Positions 25,827 through 34,614 of a DNA stretch of 49,542 bases are shown here, one piece after another. The position numbers and the translations under genes were made by a program. Source of the DNA: Collinsella sp. AM17-1 (lineage in GTDB: Bacteria; Actinomycetota; Coriobacteriia; Coriobacteriales; Coriobacteriaceae); NCBI RefSeq assembly GCF_003470665.1, contig NZ_QRJZ01000009.1, positions 34,849-84,390 of the forward strand, read 5' to 3'. Below the pieces are notes generated by a model. It searched no databases. It saw only the letters and a program-made list of their open reading frames with translations, and was not told the origin of the DNA. Each line of letters opens with the position of its first letter. Position 1 is the first letter of the stretch.

Positions 25827-27734
25827 CTAGAGCTCCTTTTGCAGATAGAGTCCATGGTCGTAAAAATCCAAATGACGATAGTACTCACGCGTGCCGATCG
25901 CGCTGATCACGTTGATGCGCGCATAGCCCGCGTCCCGCGCCATCTGGCACGCACGCTCCACCAGCGACCGCCCCAGTCCATGATGCTGAGCCGCCTGGCC
26001 CTGATCGCCCACGCGTGCCGCCATGCCATACACGTGCACCTCGCGAATCATCGCCTCGTCCGGCGTCGTCGGCAACTCGTCCGCATGCGCGGCAACAAAC
26101 GCGCGATCGGGCAGCGACAGGCGCAAAAAACCCGCGATTTTGCCCTGCGGCGTCACCCACTGCAAAAAGCGCTCGTGCGTCACCGGCGTCTCGTACGCCA
26201 CGCCCTCGTCAAGGGTCAACTCGCCCAGGTCGGCGCCCGCCGTGCTAATCTCGCGATAGCGGATCTCACGCACCGTCGCACCGTCACCCCGAGCAGCTAG
26301 GCGGTTCTCGACGAGCTGACGCAGGTTGGGCTTCTTGTTGCCCACCATGATGTCATCGGAACTAAAGTCGCGAATCATGCGGCTGATGCGGCAGAACGCC
26401 GGCGTCACCACGATGTCATCGGCCAGCACATCGAGCAGTTCTTCCTCGGTATAGGGGCGCCACTCGCCGCGCTCATAACAGCCCACCAGGCGCGAGCCCT
26501 CGATGAGCGCGCACGGATAGACCTTGACCTCGTCGGGCATAAAGGCCCCCACGGTCATAAAGCGCTCGTAGTCGCGTTTATCCCCCTCGGGCGTAGCACC
26601 CAACAAATTGAGCATAAAGTGCGCGTGGATCTTAAAGCCAAACAGGCGCGCAAGCGAAAACGCCCGCTCAATCTGCGTCACCGAAATGCGACGCTCGTTG
26701 ATATCGAGCAGGTGCTGGTCGAGGCTCTGAATGCCCATCTGAATCTTGGTACAGCCCAGGCGACGAATGAGCGTGAGGGCCTGCGGCGTTACAGCATCGG
26801 GGCGCGTCTCGATAACGAGTCCCACCACGCGATGCTTCGCCGTCTCGTTGATGCGCTGCTGGCGCTCGAGCTCCTCCATCGTTGCTGTCTGCCACTCGGC
26901 GACCTCGCCCCACGGCGTGCCGGGGCCGTACAGACGACGCACCGCGCGGTTATAGCCGCCCACGGCAGCATCCACACGCCCCTGCTCGTCGGCAACGCCG
27001 GCAGCGAGCTCGGCTTCGTCTGTCGCAATGCCGGCGGCCCGATAGCGCTCGCGACGCTCCGCTACCACCGGCGGCAGCGCATCGGCGGGAGCGTCATCGA
27101 GCAGGCGCCCTGCCTCGGCACGGCTGATGCCCGGACGCGCCAACATGGGGTTGGCCGCCACGCCGGCGACGGCATCGTCATTGAGCGCACGGAAGAGCTC
27201 CGACATAAACCATGTCTGATAGCCTTCCGGATAGTCGCTCCAGGTACCACCAAGCACAATGAGCTCGATCTTATCGGTCGCATGTCCCATCTGCGAAAGC
27301 GCCGTCAAACGGGCGCTCACCTGCAGATACGGATCGAAGCAGTTTTGCTCCGCACGGGCGCACGCGGGCTCAGCATGTAAATAGCTTTTGGGCATGCGCA
27401 GGTCGTTGGGACAAAACAGGCAATCGCCCGAACAGGGCCACGGCTTGGTGATGACGGTAATGGTCGCCACGCCCGAAGCCGTGCGACGAGGCTTCATGCG
27501 TAGCACCTGCAGCAGTTGGCGCTCTAGCTCGGCGTCGACATTCCATGCCGTCCAACGAGCCAGCTCCTCGCGTTTCACCCGCTGGTAAAACGGCAGCAGG
27601 CGACGCTTGGCCAAATCGCGCTTGTCGGCACCCTCACGGCGCGCCTCGGCATGTATCAATTTGACGAGTACCTTGTCGTCCACGGTCTCACCGCGACGCA
27701 GGGCATCGAGTATGTTCAAAATAATCTGTTCCAT
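25827..27734 (-). CDS. Elp3-family radical SAM/GNAT tRNA-modifying enzyme
   Basis: A 635-residue stand-alone Elp3. It combines a radical SAM domain (cluster ligands Cys101, Cys105, Cys108 in PCSGDCLFCPND) with a C-terminal GNAT acetyl-CoA domain (QHHGLGRSLVERA near residue 580, EYYRHLDFYDHGLYL at the end). Elp3 enzymes add carboxymethyl-type groups to U34 of tRNA anticodons; in eukaryotes this needs the Elongator complex, while bacterial and archaeal homologues act alone. IKTQMGIQS-like strand KIQMGIQSLDQHLLDINER and the radical SAM fold up to ~470 are intact. The ATG at 27734 begins a conserved-looking helix. The stop abuts the start of the spermidine-synthase-like gene. tRNA is the expected target. 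Confidence 0.92.
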   Translation of the reverse strand: MEQIILNILDALRRGETVDDKVLVKLIHAEARREGADKRDLAKRRLLPFYQRVKREELARWTAWNVDAELERQLLQVLRMKPRRTASGVATITVITKPWPCSGDCLFCPNDLRMPKSYLHAEPACARAEQNCFDPYLQVSARLTALSQMGHATDKIELIVLGGTWSDYPEGYQTWFMSELFRALNDDAVAGVAANPMLARPGISRAEAGRLLDDAPADALPPVVAERRERYRAAGIATDEAELAAGVADEQGRVDAAVGGYNRAVRRLYGPGTPWGEVAEWQTATMEELERQQRINETAKHRVVGLVIETRPDAVTPQALTLIRRLGCTKIQMGIQSLDQHLLDINERRISVTQIERAFSLARLFGFKIHAHFMLNLLGATPEGDKRDYERFMTVGAFMPDEVKVYPCALIEGSRLVGCYERGEWRPYTEEELLDVLADDIVVTPAFCRISRMIRDFSSDDIMVGNKKPNLRQLVENRLAARGDGATVREIRYREISTAGADLGELTLDEGVAYETPVTHERFLQWVTPQGKIAGFLRLSLPDRAFVAAHADELPTTPDEAMIREVHVYGMAARVGDQGQAAQHHGLGRSLVERACQMARDAGYARINVISAIGTREYYRHLDFYDHGLYLQKEL

Positions 27735-27751
27735 GACCCCATTGTAAAGGC

Positions 27752-27784
27752 AAAGGCGCCGAAGCCGACCACGGCCCCGACGCC
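27752..27784 (-). terminator. Terminator after the DUF4097 gene
   Basis: On the minus strand a 12-bp stem (27784-27773 with 27766-27755, three G-U wobbles, 6-nt loop) is followed by TTTGCCTTTAC. It lies 48 bp past the DUF4097 stop and separates that transcript from elp3. Confidence 0.65.
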
Positions 27785-27831
27785 TCCATCAAAGAGCATG
27801 TCTATATGCACCGATCTCCGAAAACCGCATG

Positions 27832-28731
27832 TCACACCGATTCGAACGACATGTCGCCCGAACCGACCTTAAAACGATACGTTGCAGACTTGTCACCGTT
27901 GTCGAATTCAGCATTCAATATGGTCTCGCCATCGTAGCCAAGCGGAAGGAAATCGCTCTCAAAGTCACCGCTGCCCACGGTGAGGCTCGCCTTAAAGCCC
28001 GTAGAGTTCGGAACCGATATCTCCACATCGCCCGAGCCCACGCTTACGTCCATCGACTTCGCGGGGGCCTGGTAGAGCTCGAACGCCACATCGCCCGAAC
28101 CGACCTCGGCATCCAAGGTGTCGGTTACGGTGCCCGCAAACTCAACGTTTCCCGAGTCCAAAGTCAGGTTGAGGTCATGACACGCAACATCCGTGACCGT
28201 CAGATCGCCCGATCCTACATTCGCTGTAATGCCCACCATGTTATCCGCAACATCCCGCGGCAGCTCGATGGTGACCGAACGATCGATAGCGCGCTCGTCA
28301 TCGCAGTCGAACTGGCTAATCGTGAGTGTAGAACCCTTGACCTCGGCCAGATTCTGAGTGGCAGCATCGTAGGTAGCTACCCCCTTTGCAACACGACCGC
28401 TCTCGATGACACGCACCTGCCCGCCGGAAACGCACTTGATCTCAACCTCACCCGATGTCACATCCAGGTCAAGGGACTGGAATGAGTCGGTATCAAACGT
28501 TTCGCTCGAAAGCTGCCGAGACTGAGCGGAATAGTTACCGCCATCCAAAGAATCGTCCCCGTCAACCACATCGTCCATACCGGACAAACCGGATGCAATA
28601 TCGCCGAGATCCCACGGGCCATCAAAATGAAACAATATCCGCGAAGTGCCAAAGATAAGCCCGATGATGAGCACGAACGCTCCGATACCGACGCCCAGGC
28701 GGACCTTGGACTCACGCGAGAGCTTCATCAT
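27832..28731 (-). CDS. DUF4097 beta-strand repeat protein, membrane-anchored
   Basis: A 299-residue protein with one N-terminal membrane segment (residues ~11-30, VGIGAFVLIIGLIFGTSRIL) and an external domain of the DUF4097 (adhesin-like beta-helix) type. The sequence repeats a short strand-turn unit with GSGD at its turn: NVGSGDLTV, EVGSGDVAFEL, SVGSGDVEIS, TVGSGDFESD, KVGSGDMSF, plus related TSGEVEI and DSGNVEF. Its start overlaps the end of the XRE regulator gene by 4 bp (two adjacent ATG codons, 28731 and 28728). Pairs like this, as in LiaRS/PspC-type loci, often respond to envelope stress. The actual role is unproven. Confidence 0.88.
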   Translation of the reverse strand: MMKLSRESKVRLGVGIGAFVLIIGLIFGTSRILFHFDGPWDLGDIASGLSGMDDVVDGDDSLDGGNYSAQSRQLSSETFDTDSFQSLDLDVTSGEVEIKCVSGGQVRVIESGRVAKGVATYDAATQNLAEVKGSTLTISQFDCDDERAIDRSVTIELPRDVADNMVGITANVGSGDLTVTDVACHDLNLTLDSGNVEFAGTVTDTLDAEVGSGDVAFELYQAPAKSMDVSVGSGDVEISVPNSTGFKASLTVGSGDFESDFLPLGYDGETILNAEFDNGDKSATYRFKVGSGDMSFESV

Positions 28732-29441
28732 TCATCACCTTCTTTGTCGCTCGGCTCAGCGGCGGTCGAGGAAGCCACATCAGTATCAACCGCAGCGGAA
28801 ACATCCTGAGCCTTAGCCGCCTCCGGTGCCGGACCAACCTGAATATCCCCGCGTGCCCAATCGCCATCGAGCGCACGCGCCACCCAGTGATAGATGGGGA
28901 TTGTAAAGAAGATCAGCGCGGCAAAGGAGCCACCAAACAGGAACATCAGCAAAAAGAACAGCAGCCAGCACACGGCCCAATACGGAAACGACTGGAACGG
29001 ACCTTTCACCGGAGTCGAGCCAGCTGCGCCGCCACTCGTCACCTGCGCCGTAGCGGCATTGGCGGCCTGCGCACTCCAGCTTGCCGCTTGCGCCGCCTTG
29101 GCCGCAGCATCACTCGCCTGCGTAGCTGCCTCCGTGGCGCGCGCCGCCGCCTCATGGGTGCGGGCACGTTCTGCCGCCTCGGCCTCGCGCTGACGGGCGC
29201 GGTCCTCGTTCTCAAACTCGATATCGTCCTCGATCTCATCGCTCGGATTGAGGAGCTCGTCCAAACTCACGCCATAGAGTTTGGCGAGCGAGATCAGGTT
29301 CTCGGTATCGGGCGAACTCTCCGCGCGCTCCCATTTACTGACCGCCTGGCGCGACAGTCCCAGCTTTCGCGCCAGCCCTTCTTGGCTAAAACCCTTGCTG
29401 CGACGAAGGTCGGCGAGCCGCTGCGCAGTTTCTACATTCAT
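28728..29441 (-). CDS. XRE-family regulator with C-terminal membrane segments
   Basis: A 237-residue protein. Residues 5-60 are a Cro/CI helix-turn-helix (KGFSQEGLARKLGLSRQAVS is the DNA-reading part). Residues ~75-130 are Ala/Glu-rich and likely helical (RTHEAAARATEAATQASDAA). Residues ~150-190 hold two hydrophobic segments (YWAVCWLLFFLLMFLFGGSF). It is therefore a DNA-binding protein tethered to the membrane, probably sensing an envelope cue and controlling its own operon with the DUF4097 gene. The start ATG is preceded by AGGAGGAACC. The tail after the membrane segments is acidic and rich in Ala. Confidence 0.88.
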   Translation of the reverse strand: MNVETAQRLADLRRSKGFSQEGLARKLGLSRQAVSKWERAESSPDTENLISLAKLYGVSLDELLNPSDEIEDDIEFENEDRARQREAEAAERARTHEAAARATEAATQASDAAAKAAQAASWSAQAANAATAQVTSGGAAGSTPVKGPFQSFPYWAVCWLLFFLLMFLFGGSFAALIFFTIPIYHWVARALDGDWARGDIQVGPAPEAAKAQDVSAAVDTDVASSTAAEPSDKEGDE

Positions 29442-29560
29442 GGTTCCTCCTATGCTTTTGCCAGCCGTGCCGCCGGACCGTTTTTGTTCTTAAGGCGCCT
29501 TGCACAGTTAAAAATCTATCCGCCACCGCCAAAAGCATGCCACCTATTCTAGTGAGATTT

Positions 29561-29589
29561 TTGACAACCGGCGGTTGCGGGTGCATATG
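29561..29589 (+). promoter_or_regulatory. Putative promoter of the methyltransferase gene
   Basis: A perfect TTGACA -35 (29561-29566) is followed 17 bp later by CATATG (29584-29589), a weak -10. Just downstream an inverted repeat, GAGCTGCGG (29589-29597) and CCGCAGCTC (29623-29631), would form a leader hairpin ahead of the GTG start at 29710. Confidence 0.4.
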
Positions 29590-29709
29590 AGCTGCGGAAA
29601 TGTGTCCAAACAAAGCAATGACCCGCAGCTCGGTTGTCCCCGTTGCGGCGTTAACGGTAGTATGGTCGTACTGTTTATTCCGCACCGCCAACGGAGGGAG
29701 TTCCGCGCC

Positions 29710-30582
29710 GTGAACCGCGATTTCGCCTCATCGCTCATTCAGCTCAACAATACGTTCTATCGCGAGCACTCCGCCTCCTTCTCCGATACGCGCCAGGCAC
29801 CGTGGCCCGGCTGGGTACGCACCATGGACATAGCGCTCGATCAGCTCGACGTCGCCACGATCGAGCATCCCGTCCGCGTCTTCGATCTCGCCTGCGGCAA
29901 TATGCGATTCGAGAACTTTGCCGCCGGCGGCGCACTTGCCGCCAAGGGCGTCGACGGCGCAAACCCCTCGGCAGACGCCAGTTGCCCGTTTGAGTTCTAT
30001 GGTGTTGACTCGTGTCAGGATTTGGCTATCGATGCGCACGGTCACGCCCTGCGCATTCCCAACCTGCACTTCCAGGAACTCGATGTGCTCGACGCCCTCA
30101 TGAAGCTCAACCCCGCCAAGACACCCGACGTGCTTTTCAACGCCCCGCTCGCCGACATCTCGGTCTGCTTTGGATTTATGCACCACGTGCCGTCGTGCGA
30201 GTACCGCGTACGCGTGCTCGACGCCCTGGTGCGCCAGACGCGCCCAGGCGGCATCATCGCCATCAGCTTTTGGGAGTTTATGAACGACGGGCGCATGGCG
30301 CGCAAGGCCGTTCGTGCCGAGGCCCGCGCCGAGCTCACCCCGCCGTTTGAGGGTTACGATTCCGCGCAGTTTGAAGCCGGTGACCACCTCATTGGCTGGC
30401 AAAACGACCGCCACGCCTACCGCTATTGCCATCACTTTGACGATCAGCAGATCACCGACCTGGTGCGCGGCGTCCGTACGTTCTACAAGAGCGGCGAGGT
30501 CCCCGTGCGCGAGCTTGAGCGCTTCCATGCCGACGGTCGCAGCGGCGATCTCAACCGCTATGTGATCCTCAAGCGCCTGTAG
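29710..30582 (+). CDS. Class I SAM-dependent methyltransferase
   Basis: A 290-residue Rossmann methyltransferase. Motif I is RVFDLACGNMRFENF (56-70). An acidic loop, YGVDSCQDLAIDA, follows motif I, and a PDVLFNAPLADISVCFGFMH stretch is the motif IV region, with HHVPS after it. RQTRPGGIIAISFWEFM is motif VI-like. The substrate is not evident. The start is GTG 29710 behind ACGGAGGGAG; an upstream ATG frame (29575) would run through the leader hairpin. A terminator-like stem follows at 30620. The next gene downstream is a tRNA methyltransferase, but there is no sign the two are one operon. Confidence 0.85.
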   Translation: MNRDFASSLIQLNNTFYREHSASFSDTRQAPWPGWVRTMDIALDQLDVATIEHPVRVFDLACGNMRFENFAAGGALAAKGVDGANPSADASCPFEFYGVDSCQDLAIDAHGHALRIPNLHFQELDVLDALMKLNPAKTPDVLFNAPLADISVCFGFMHHVPSCEYRVRVLDALVRQTRPGGIIAISFWEFMNDGRMARKAVRAEARAELTPPFEGYDSAQFEAGDHLIGWQNDRHAYRYCHHFDDQQITDLVRGVRTFYKSGEVPVRELERFHADGRSGDLNRYVILKRL

Positions 30583-30619
30583 GCACCGACGACTCGCCGC
30601 CGGGCCGCACCGCATCTTT

Positions 30620-30643
30620 CGGGCAATCCATGCCCGCCCTTTT
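30620..30643 (+). terminator. Terminator after the methyltransferase gene
   Basis: A 6-bp stem CGGGCA/TGCCCG (30620-30625, 30631-30636) with a 5-nt loop is followed by CCCTTTTTC. It lies 37 bp after the stop. A second 8-bp inverted repeat (30656-30663 with 30674-30681) sits between it and trmB. Confidence 0.6.
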
Positions 30644-30700
30644 TCAACCCATTGACGGAACGTGCAGCTATGCGTTCCGTACTTATGACCAAGGAGCCTC

Positions 30701-31540
30701 ATGGGAGCCGTCCACGTTCGCACGCCTAAGAACTTTGTGCTCGAGGAGCGCCTGGAGCGCTACGCCAATGCGATTGAAACGAACCCCGAGGCCTATGTCG
30801 GAGATTGGCGCGAGGCTTGCGCGCCAGTTGGCAGCAAGCCCTTCGAACACCTTCACCTGGATCTTGGCTGTGGCAAGGGAACGTACCTTGTAGAGTGCGC
30901 GGCCCACGAGCCAAACACCCTCTTTATCGGCATGGACCAGGAGCCCATCTGCATCGCCTATGCCGCGCAGAAAATCTGCGAGCAGGAACTATCAAACGCA
31001 CTCGTCCTGCCCCGAGGCGCTGCATCGCTGCCGCAGTTGTTTGCCCCAGGCGAGCTCGATGCCATCACCATCAACTTTCCCACGCCGCAGCCCAAGGCCA
31101 AGTACGCCAAAAAACGACTCGTCCATGTCGACCATCTGATACTCTATCGCCCGCTCTTTGCAGCTGGCGCCACCGTAACGCTGCGTACCGACAGCAAGCC
31201 ATTGCGCGACTACGCCTTGGGGCAGTTTGCCGCGGCCGGCTACGATACACTTTGGGTAAGTAACGACGTTCGCCGCGACCATCCCGAGCATCCCGAGACC
31301 GAATACGAATGCCGCACGCGCGAGATGGGTGCCGTCGTCTATGGCATCTGCGCCACGCCCGGTGCGCAGCCCGGTGACGATACGCTCGCGGCGGGCCGCG
31401 TGCAGGAACAAAGTCTTGCCTGCTACCTACCCAATAACCTCGATGAGCTCACCTATGTACCTCTGGGCATGGAAGAGGCCGTCGAGAACTTTAGAAACCG
31501 CGCCCGCAAAGGCAAAAAGCGCCTTCCGCAGGAGTCATAG
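30701..31540 (+). CDS. trmB: tRNA (guanine-N7)-methyltransferase family protein
   Basis: A 279-residue SAM methyltransferase of the TrmB family, which makes m7G46 in the tRNA variable loop. Motif I is LDLGCGKGTYLVE (53-65). IGMDQEPICI follows it. The family's NFxDPWPK motif appears in altered form as INFPTPQPKAKYAKKRL, with the usual Lys/Arg-rich continuation. At 279 residues it is longer than typical TrmB (about 210-240). The extra C-terminal ~45 residues are hydrophilic and end in a basic patch (RARKGKKRL). The ATG follows AAGGAG. It could be a divergent paralogue rather than the housekeeping enzyme. The 121-bp repeat begins 66 bp after its stop. Confidence 0.8.
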   Translation: MGAVHVRTPKNFVLEERLERYANAIETNPEAYVGDWREACAPVGSKPFEHLHLDLGCGKGTYLVECAAHEPNTLFIGMDQEPICIAYAAQKICEQELSNALVLPRGAASLPQLFAPGELDAITINFPTPQPKAKYAKKRLVHVDHLILYRPLFAAGATVTLRTDSKPLRDYALGQFAAAGYDTLWVSNDVRRDHPEHPETEYECRTREMGAVVYGICATPGAQPGDDTLAAGRVQEQSLACYLPNNLDELTYVPLGMEEAVENFRNRARKGKKRLPQES

Positions 31541-31606
31541 GGGCTTTTGGCGGTCGCTACGCCAGCGAGCAAGCACAAATAGGCACCGATGAACGACCCT
31601 CAAACC

Positions 31607-31727
31607 TAAGTGAGTAGACTTTTTAGCAATAGCTAAGCACAACCCGCATAGGAAGAAATAAAACCGCAGGTAGAGCCCTTGCGCAAAAGTCATGTGCTCG
31701 CGATATTGCAAAAAGTCTACTCACTTA
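31607..31727 (+). repeat. 121-bp palindromic repeat, copy 1
   Basis: First of three copies of a 121-bp element (others at 44666 and 46086). It has 18-bp perfect terminal inverted repeats (TAAGTGAGTAGACTTTTT and its complement). In this copy the pairing continues inward past a bulged A with GCAATA/TATTGC and AGCACA/TGTGCT. The core ACCGCAGGTAGA lies at the same offset as in the others. It sits between trmB and the DUF3516 helicase gene, in a 312-bp gap that holds no other feature I can support. No target duplication is obvious. Confidence 0.92.
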
Positions 31728-31852
31728 GCTGACAACTGCACCAAACGGCTGAGCAGAACGCCCATTTCCTGCATTTTCTTTCGCGCTGGCGCCCCGCACC
31801 GCCGCTACGCCATAATGGATGGCGGACAAACGGCGAGAGAAAGTACCCCCAC

Positions 31853-34534
31853 ATGGCACAGACCACGATAGATACCGCCGCCAGCACCGTCTCTGGCGCC
31901 GGCGCCGCCAGCTCATTCTCGGGCGGCACGGGAACCGAAGCCGAATTCGGCTCACTCGGCGCGCTCTCCCCCACCTGGTGGGAGCCCGAGGACGGCAGCG
32001 AGCCCGAACCGTGGCTCACGCCCGACCAGGCCTTCGAGCGCTTCTTTGAATGGACGAGCAATCGCGGTATTGAGCCGTGGGACCACCAAGAAGAGGCCCT
32101 CATGGATCTAGCCGCCGGCGATCACGTCATTCTGGGCACGCCGACCGGCTCGGGCAAGTCGCTTGTCGCGCTAGGTATGCTCTTTATGGGCATGGCGCAG
32201 GGCAAGCGCTGCTACTACACGGCTCCTATCAAGGCTCTGGTCAGCGAGAAGTTTTTCGACTTGGTGCAGGTGCTCGGCCGCGATAACGTCGGTATGATCA
32301 CCGGCGACACGCATATCAACACCAAGGCGCCCGTCATCTGCTGCACGGCAGAGATCCTTGCCAACGACGCACTGCGCGAGGGCGAAGATGCCGATGTTGG
32401 CTGCGTCGCCATGGACGAGTTCCACTACTTTGCCGACCCTGATCGCGGTTGGGCCTGGCAGGTGCCGCTGCTCACCCTGCCTCACACGCAATTCATGCTC
32501 ATGAGCGCCACGCTCGGCGATGTCACCGCGATTGCCGCCTCGCTCGAGGAACACACCGGCGCTACCTGCGACTTGGTCGTCGATGCCCCACGCCCTGTGC
32601 CGCTGAGCTACGGCTATGTGACGACCTCGCTCGAGGGCACCGTCGAGCTCGCGATGCGCCGCGGCGAGGCCCCGCTCTACATCGTGCACTTTAGCCAGGA
32701 TGCCGCCCTTGCGACGGCACAGTCGCTCGCCAATTTTGGCATCGCCAGCAAGGAGCAGCGCGAAGCCATCAAAGAAGCGGCAAAGGGAACGAGCTTCTCG
32801 ACGGCCTTCGGCAAGATCCTCAAGCGTTTGCTCGGCTGCGGCGTCGGCGTGCACCACGCCGGTATGCTGCCGCGCTATCGCCTGCTGGTCGAGCGCCTGG
32901 CGCAGCAGGGCCTACTGCCCGTCATTTGCGGCACCGACACACTCGGCGTCGGCATCAACGTGCCCATCCACACCGTGGTCCTCACCGCGCTCACCAAGTT
33001 CGACGGCTACAAGATGCGTCGCCTGCGCGCCCGCGAGTTCCATCAGATTGCCGGTCGCGCCGGCCGCTCGGGGTTCGATACCGAGGGCATGGTGATTGCC
33101 GAGGCACCCGAGCACGAGATCGAGAACGCCAAGCTCATGGCCAAGGCGGGCGATGACCCCAAAAAACTCCGCAAGATTAAAAAGAAGAAGGCCCCCGAGG
33201 GCTTTGTCACCTGGAACAAGCAGACCTTTGAGCGCCTGATCGAGACGCAGCCCGAAACGCTCAAGCCGCGCCTGCGCATCACACACTCCATGGTGATTAG
33301 CGTGGTCGAGCAGGGCGGCGATGCCCGAGCCCGCGTACACGACCTCATCGAGACGAGTCTGCAGACCCCTGAGGAAAAGGCAAAGCTCGAGGTTCGTGCC
33401 GACGAGATCTTCGCCACGCTCATCGATTCCGGCGTCGTCGTTCGCACCGAAGTGCCGCCCGCACCCGACGCTCCGGCTGACGCCGCGCCGGACATCGACT
33501 ACGCGCTGACGGTCGACCTGCCCGAGGACTTTGCGCTCGACCAGCCGCTCTCGCCGTTTTTGCTTGCCGCGCTGGAGTTGCTCGATCCCGAGAGCGAGAC
33601 CTATACCATGGACCTCATCTCGATGGTCGAGGCAACGCTCGAGGATCCCAAGCAGGTGCTGCGCGCACAGGAGCGCGCCGCACGCGATCGCGCTATGGCC
33701 GAGATGAAAGCCGACGGCATTGAATATGAGGAGCGTCTGGAGCGTATTCAGGACGTCACGTACGAAAAACCGCTCGAGGATTTGCTCGACGCCGCCTTTG
33801 ACAAGTACTGCCAGGAAGTACCCTGGGCCAACGACTACCAGCTCTCGCCCAAGAGCGTCCTGCGCGACATGCTGGAGAGCGCGAGCGACTTTAAGGGTTA
33901 CATTCAAAAGCTCGGCATCGCCCGCTCCGAAGGCATTCTGCTGCGCTACCTGGCAGAGGCTTACCGTTCTCTCGACCGTACCGTGCCCATCGAAAAGCGC
34001 GACGAGCGCCTTCGCGACATCATTTCGTGGCTCGGCTTTGTGGTGCGCTCGGTCGACTCGAGCCTGGTGGACGAGTGGGAGAACGCCGGCAACCCGGCGG
34101 CCCTCGACGCCGCACCGCCGCAGGGCATCGACGAAGTCGTGGCTGACCGCCGCGGCTGCACGCTGCTGGTGCGCAACGCGCTCTTCCGCCGCGTGACCCT
34201 TGCCGCCCGCGAGCACGTTCGCGACCTGGGCGAGCTCGACGAGGACTGGGGCATGAGCGAGGTCCGCTGGCAAAAGGCGCTCGACGCCTATCACGAGCAA
34301 CACGAGGAAATTCTCACCGACGGAGATGCCCGCAGCTCCGCGATGTTTTCCATCGACGAGAGCGACGAGAAGACGCAGCACGTGTGGCATGTGCACCAGA
34401 TTTTTGCCGACGAGGATGGCGACCACGACTTTGGCATCATGGGCGATGTCGACCTGGACGCCACGCAAGACGGCGGCGAGGTCATCTTCAAGAACTACCG
34501 TGTCGGCTTTATCGAGGACCTGCTCGAGGACTAG
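31853..34534 (+). CDS. Ski2-like DEAD/DEAH helicase with DUF3516
   Basis: An 893-residue superfamily 2 helicase. Motif I is GTPTGSGKS (95-103), motif II is DEFH (188-191), motif III SAT (~218-220) and motif VI HQIAGRAGRSG (396-406). The C-terminal ~400 residues match the DUF3516 architecture seen in actinobacterial helicases, with RFRIT-like RLRITHSMVISVVEQGG near residue 475. Such proteins are thought to unwind structured RNA in processing or decay. The first ~45 residues are a low-complexity Ala/Gly/Ser/Thr leader. The start ATG at 31853 lacks a strong ribosome site (CACAC upstream), so the true start could lie further in. A strong terminator follows at 34558. Confidence 0.92.
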   Translation: MAQTTIDTAASTVSGAGAASSFSGGTGTEAEFGSLGALSPTWWEPEDGSEPEPWLTPDQAFERFFEWTSNRGIEPWDHQEEALMDLAAGDHVILGTPTGSGKSLVALGMLFMGMAQGKRCYYTAPIKALVSEKFFDLVQVLGRDNVGMITGDTHINTKAPVICCTAEILANDALREGEDADVGCVAMDEFHYFADPDRGWAWQVPLLTLPHTQFMLMSATLGDVTAIAASLEEHTGATCDLVVDAPRPVPLSYGYVTTSLEGTVELAMRRGEAPLYIVHFSQDAALATAQSLANFGIASKEQREAIKEAAKGTSFSTAFGKILKRLLGCGVGVHHAGMLPRYRLLVERLAQQGLLPVICGTDTLGVGINVPIHTVVLTALTKFDGYKMRRLRAREFHQIAGRAGRSGFDTEGMVIAEAPEHEIENAKLMAKAGDDPKKLRKIKKKKAPEGFVTWNKQTFERLIETQPETLKPRLRITHSMVISVVEQGGDARARVHDLIETSLQTPEEKAKLEVRADEIFATLIDSGVVVRTEVPPAPDAPADAAPDIDYALTVDLPEDFALDQPLSPFLLAALELLDPESETYTMDLISMVEATLEDPKQVLRAQERAARDRAMAEMKADGIEYEERLERIQDVTYEKPLEDLLDAAFDKYCQEVPWANDYQLSPKSVLRDMLESASDFKGYIQKLGIARSEGILLRYLAEAYRSLDRTVPIEKRDERLRDIISWLGFVVRSVDSSLVDEWENAGNPAALDAAPPQGIDEVVADRRGCTLLVRNALFRRVTLAAREHVRDLGELDEDWGMSEVRWQKALDAYHEQHEEILTDGDARSSAMFSIDESDEKTQHVWHVHQIFADEDGDHDFGIMGDVDLDATQDGGEVIFKNYRVGFIEDLLED

Positions 34535-34557
34535 CCGGGCGCAATGGAACGAAACGA

Positions 34558-34597
34558 AGCGGGGCCGCTGGCAACATCGCCAGCGGCCCCGCTTTTT
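34558..34597. terminator. Strong terminator between convergent genes
   Basis: A perfect 15-bp GC-rich stem (34558-34572 with 34579-34593) has a 6-nt loop AACATC and then TTTTT. It follows the DUF3516 helicase by 24 bp and lies 18 bp from the stop of the opposing DUF2130 gene. The T-run is only on the plus strand. Confidence 0.92.
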
Positions 34598-34614
34598 GCG
34601 CGATACGTTATACC

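Noticed and set aside
24933..26300. Long plus-strand frame opposite the spermidine-synthase-like gene and elp3
   Set aside because: It spans the junction of two well-supported minus-strand genes and has shadow-like composition.
27900..28480. Regular GSGD-coding repeats as a CRISPR-like array
   Set aside because: The periodicity comes from protein strand-turn repeats in the DUF4097 gene; DNA units differ and spacing is irregular.
31607..31727. Repeat copy 1 as an ordinary intrinsic terminator of trmB
   Set aside because: The outer stem is not followed by a T-run, and the same 121-bp unit recurs with fixed length, which favours an interspersed element.
32912..34468. 518-codon frame antisense to the DUF3516 helicase
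   Set aside because: The plus strand carries complete helicase motifs; this frame is Val/Leu/Gly/His shadow sequence.
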